This document shows positions 14,269-14,394 of a stretch of 14,394 nucleotides of DNA, in pieces. A program made the position numbers and the translations under genes. Position 1 is the first letter of the stretch; each line of letters starts with the position of its first letter. The notes beneath the pieces were generated by a model. It was not told where the DNA came from, did no database searches, and saw nothing but the letters and a program-made list of their open reading frames with translations. Source of the stretch: G039029935 sp039029935 (lineage in GTDB: Bacteria; Chloroflexota; Anaerolineae; Caldilineales; Caldilineaceae); NCBI GenBank assembly GCA_039029935.1, contig JBCCFC010000190.1, positions 1-14,394 of the forward strand, given 5' to 3'.

Positions 14269-14394
14269 TTGATGAGGAAAGTAGAAACCAGTAACACAGA
14301 TTGATTATCTGTGACGCAGGTAGCCAACCTGCGATACTTTTCTTTGTTCTTGATGAGGAAAGTAGAAACCAGTAACACAGATTGATTATCTGTG
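14269..14394. repeat. Intergenic repeat with 81-bp period and paired small hairpins, running off the window
   Basis: A 45-bp sequence starting TTGATGAGGAAAGTAG is identical at 14269-14313 and 14350-14394 (the window end). It carries the hairpin CACAGAT-TGATT-ATCTGTG (14295-14313). One base later comes CGCAGGT-AGCCA-ACCTGCG (14315-14333) and then 16 bp of unstructured sequence before the second copy. The two hairpins share stem length, loop length and a CRCAGRT/AYCTGYG pattern. No gene is visible here. Confidence 0.9.

Noticed and set aside
14269..14394. CRISPR-like look: 45-bp identical repeats separated by 36 bp
   Set aside because: The would-be spacer contains a perfect hairpin with the same design as the one in the repeat, only one spacer is visible, no cas gene is near, and the second copy is cut by the window edge. 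A palindromic intergenic repeat fits better, although sequence beyond the edge could change this.

Overview
The window looks like part of a mesophilic Chloroflexota chromosome (Anaerolineae or Caldilineae type). This is inferred from the mix of genes: a folate-dependent TrmFO, two Uma2-family (DUF820) proteins, an XdhC/CoxI protein with a GAVHIA loop, an SH3-domain lipoprotein, and a giant Thr/Pro-linked secreted protease that carries cohesin and dockerin modules and ends in a YLPMISR tail. No rRNA, tRNA, transposase, integrase, phage gene or CRISPR array was recognised. Base composition is AT-rich at the left end and richer in GC from about 4.8 kb onward.

Layout. 1-403 is the 3' end of a gene whose product ends in a concanavalin A-like (DUF1080/LamG-like) domain. 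518-1639, behind a near-consensus sigma-70 promoter, encodes a lipoprotein with a bacterial SH3 domain and a Cys-bearing C-terminal domain of unknown function. 2036-2977 encodes a small secreted protein with a C-terminal jelly-roll signature and codon use typical of strong expression; it ends at two consecutive hairpins, the second a strong terminator. The gap to 3328 also holds four perfect 16-bp tandem repeats and an inverted, diverged copy. trmFO (3329-4735, minus) is divergent from deoA (4779-6164), with only 43 bp between the starts. deoA overlaps a Uma2-family gene (6161-6940) by ATGA. A long inverted repeat separates this pair from an xdhC-like gene (7053-8198). A second Uma2-family gene (8372-9421) has its own extended -10 promoter and a coiled-coil tail built from 21-bp DNA repeats. 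The last gene (9534-14156) encodes a 1540-residue secreted multidomain trypsin-like protease and is closed by a strong terminator. The window ends inside an intergenic repeat with an 81-bp period that contains covarying hairpins.

How the genes may work together. Seven of the eight proteins fall into two themes. The first is surface and secretion: the ConA-like protein, SH3 lipoprotein, jelly-roll protein and cohesin-dockerin-cohesin protease. These suggest a cell with an elaborate sheath or extracellular matrix. The second is nucleoside and nucleic-acid metabolism: TrmFO methylates tRNA to m5U54, DeoA phosphorolyses thymidine/pyrimidine nucleosides, a predicted PD-(D/E)XK nuclease-fold protein is translationally coupled to DeoA, and an XdhC-type maturation factor for molybdenum hydroxylases follows. 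A salvage link among deoA, uma2 and xdhC is inference only. The least familiar parts are the protease's architecture and activation site, the tail motif, and the terminal covarying repeat.
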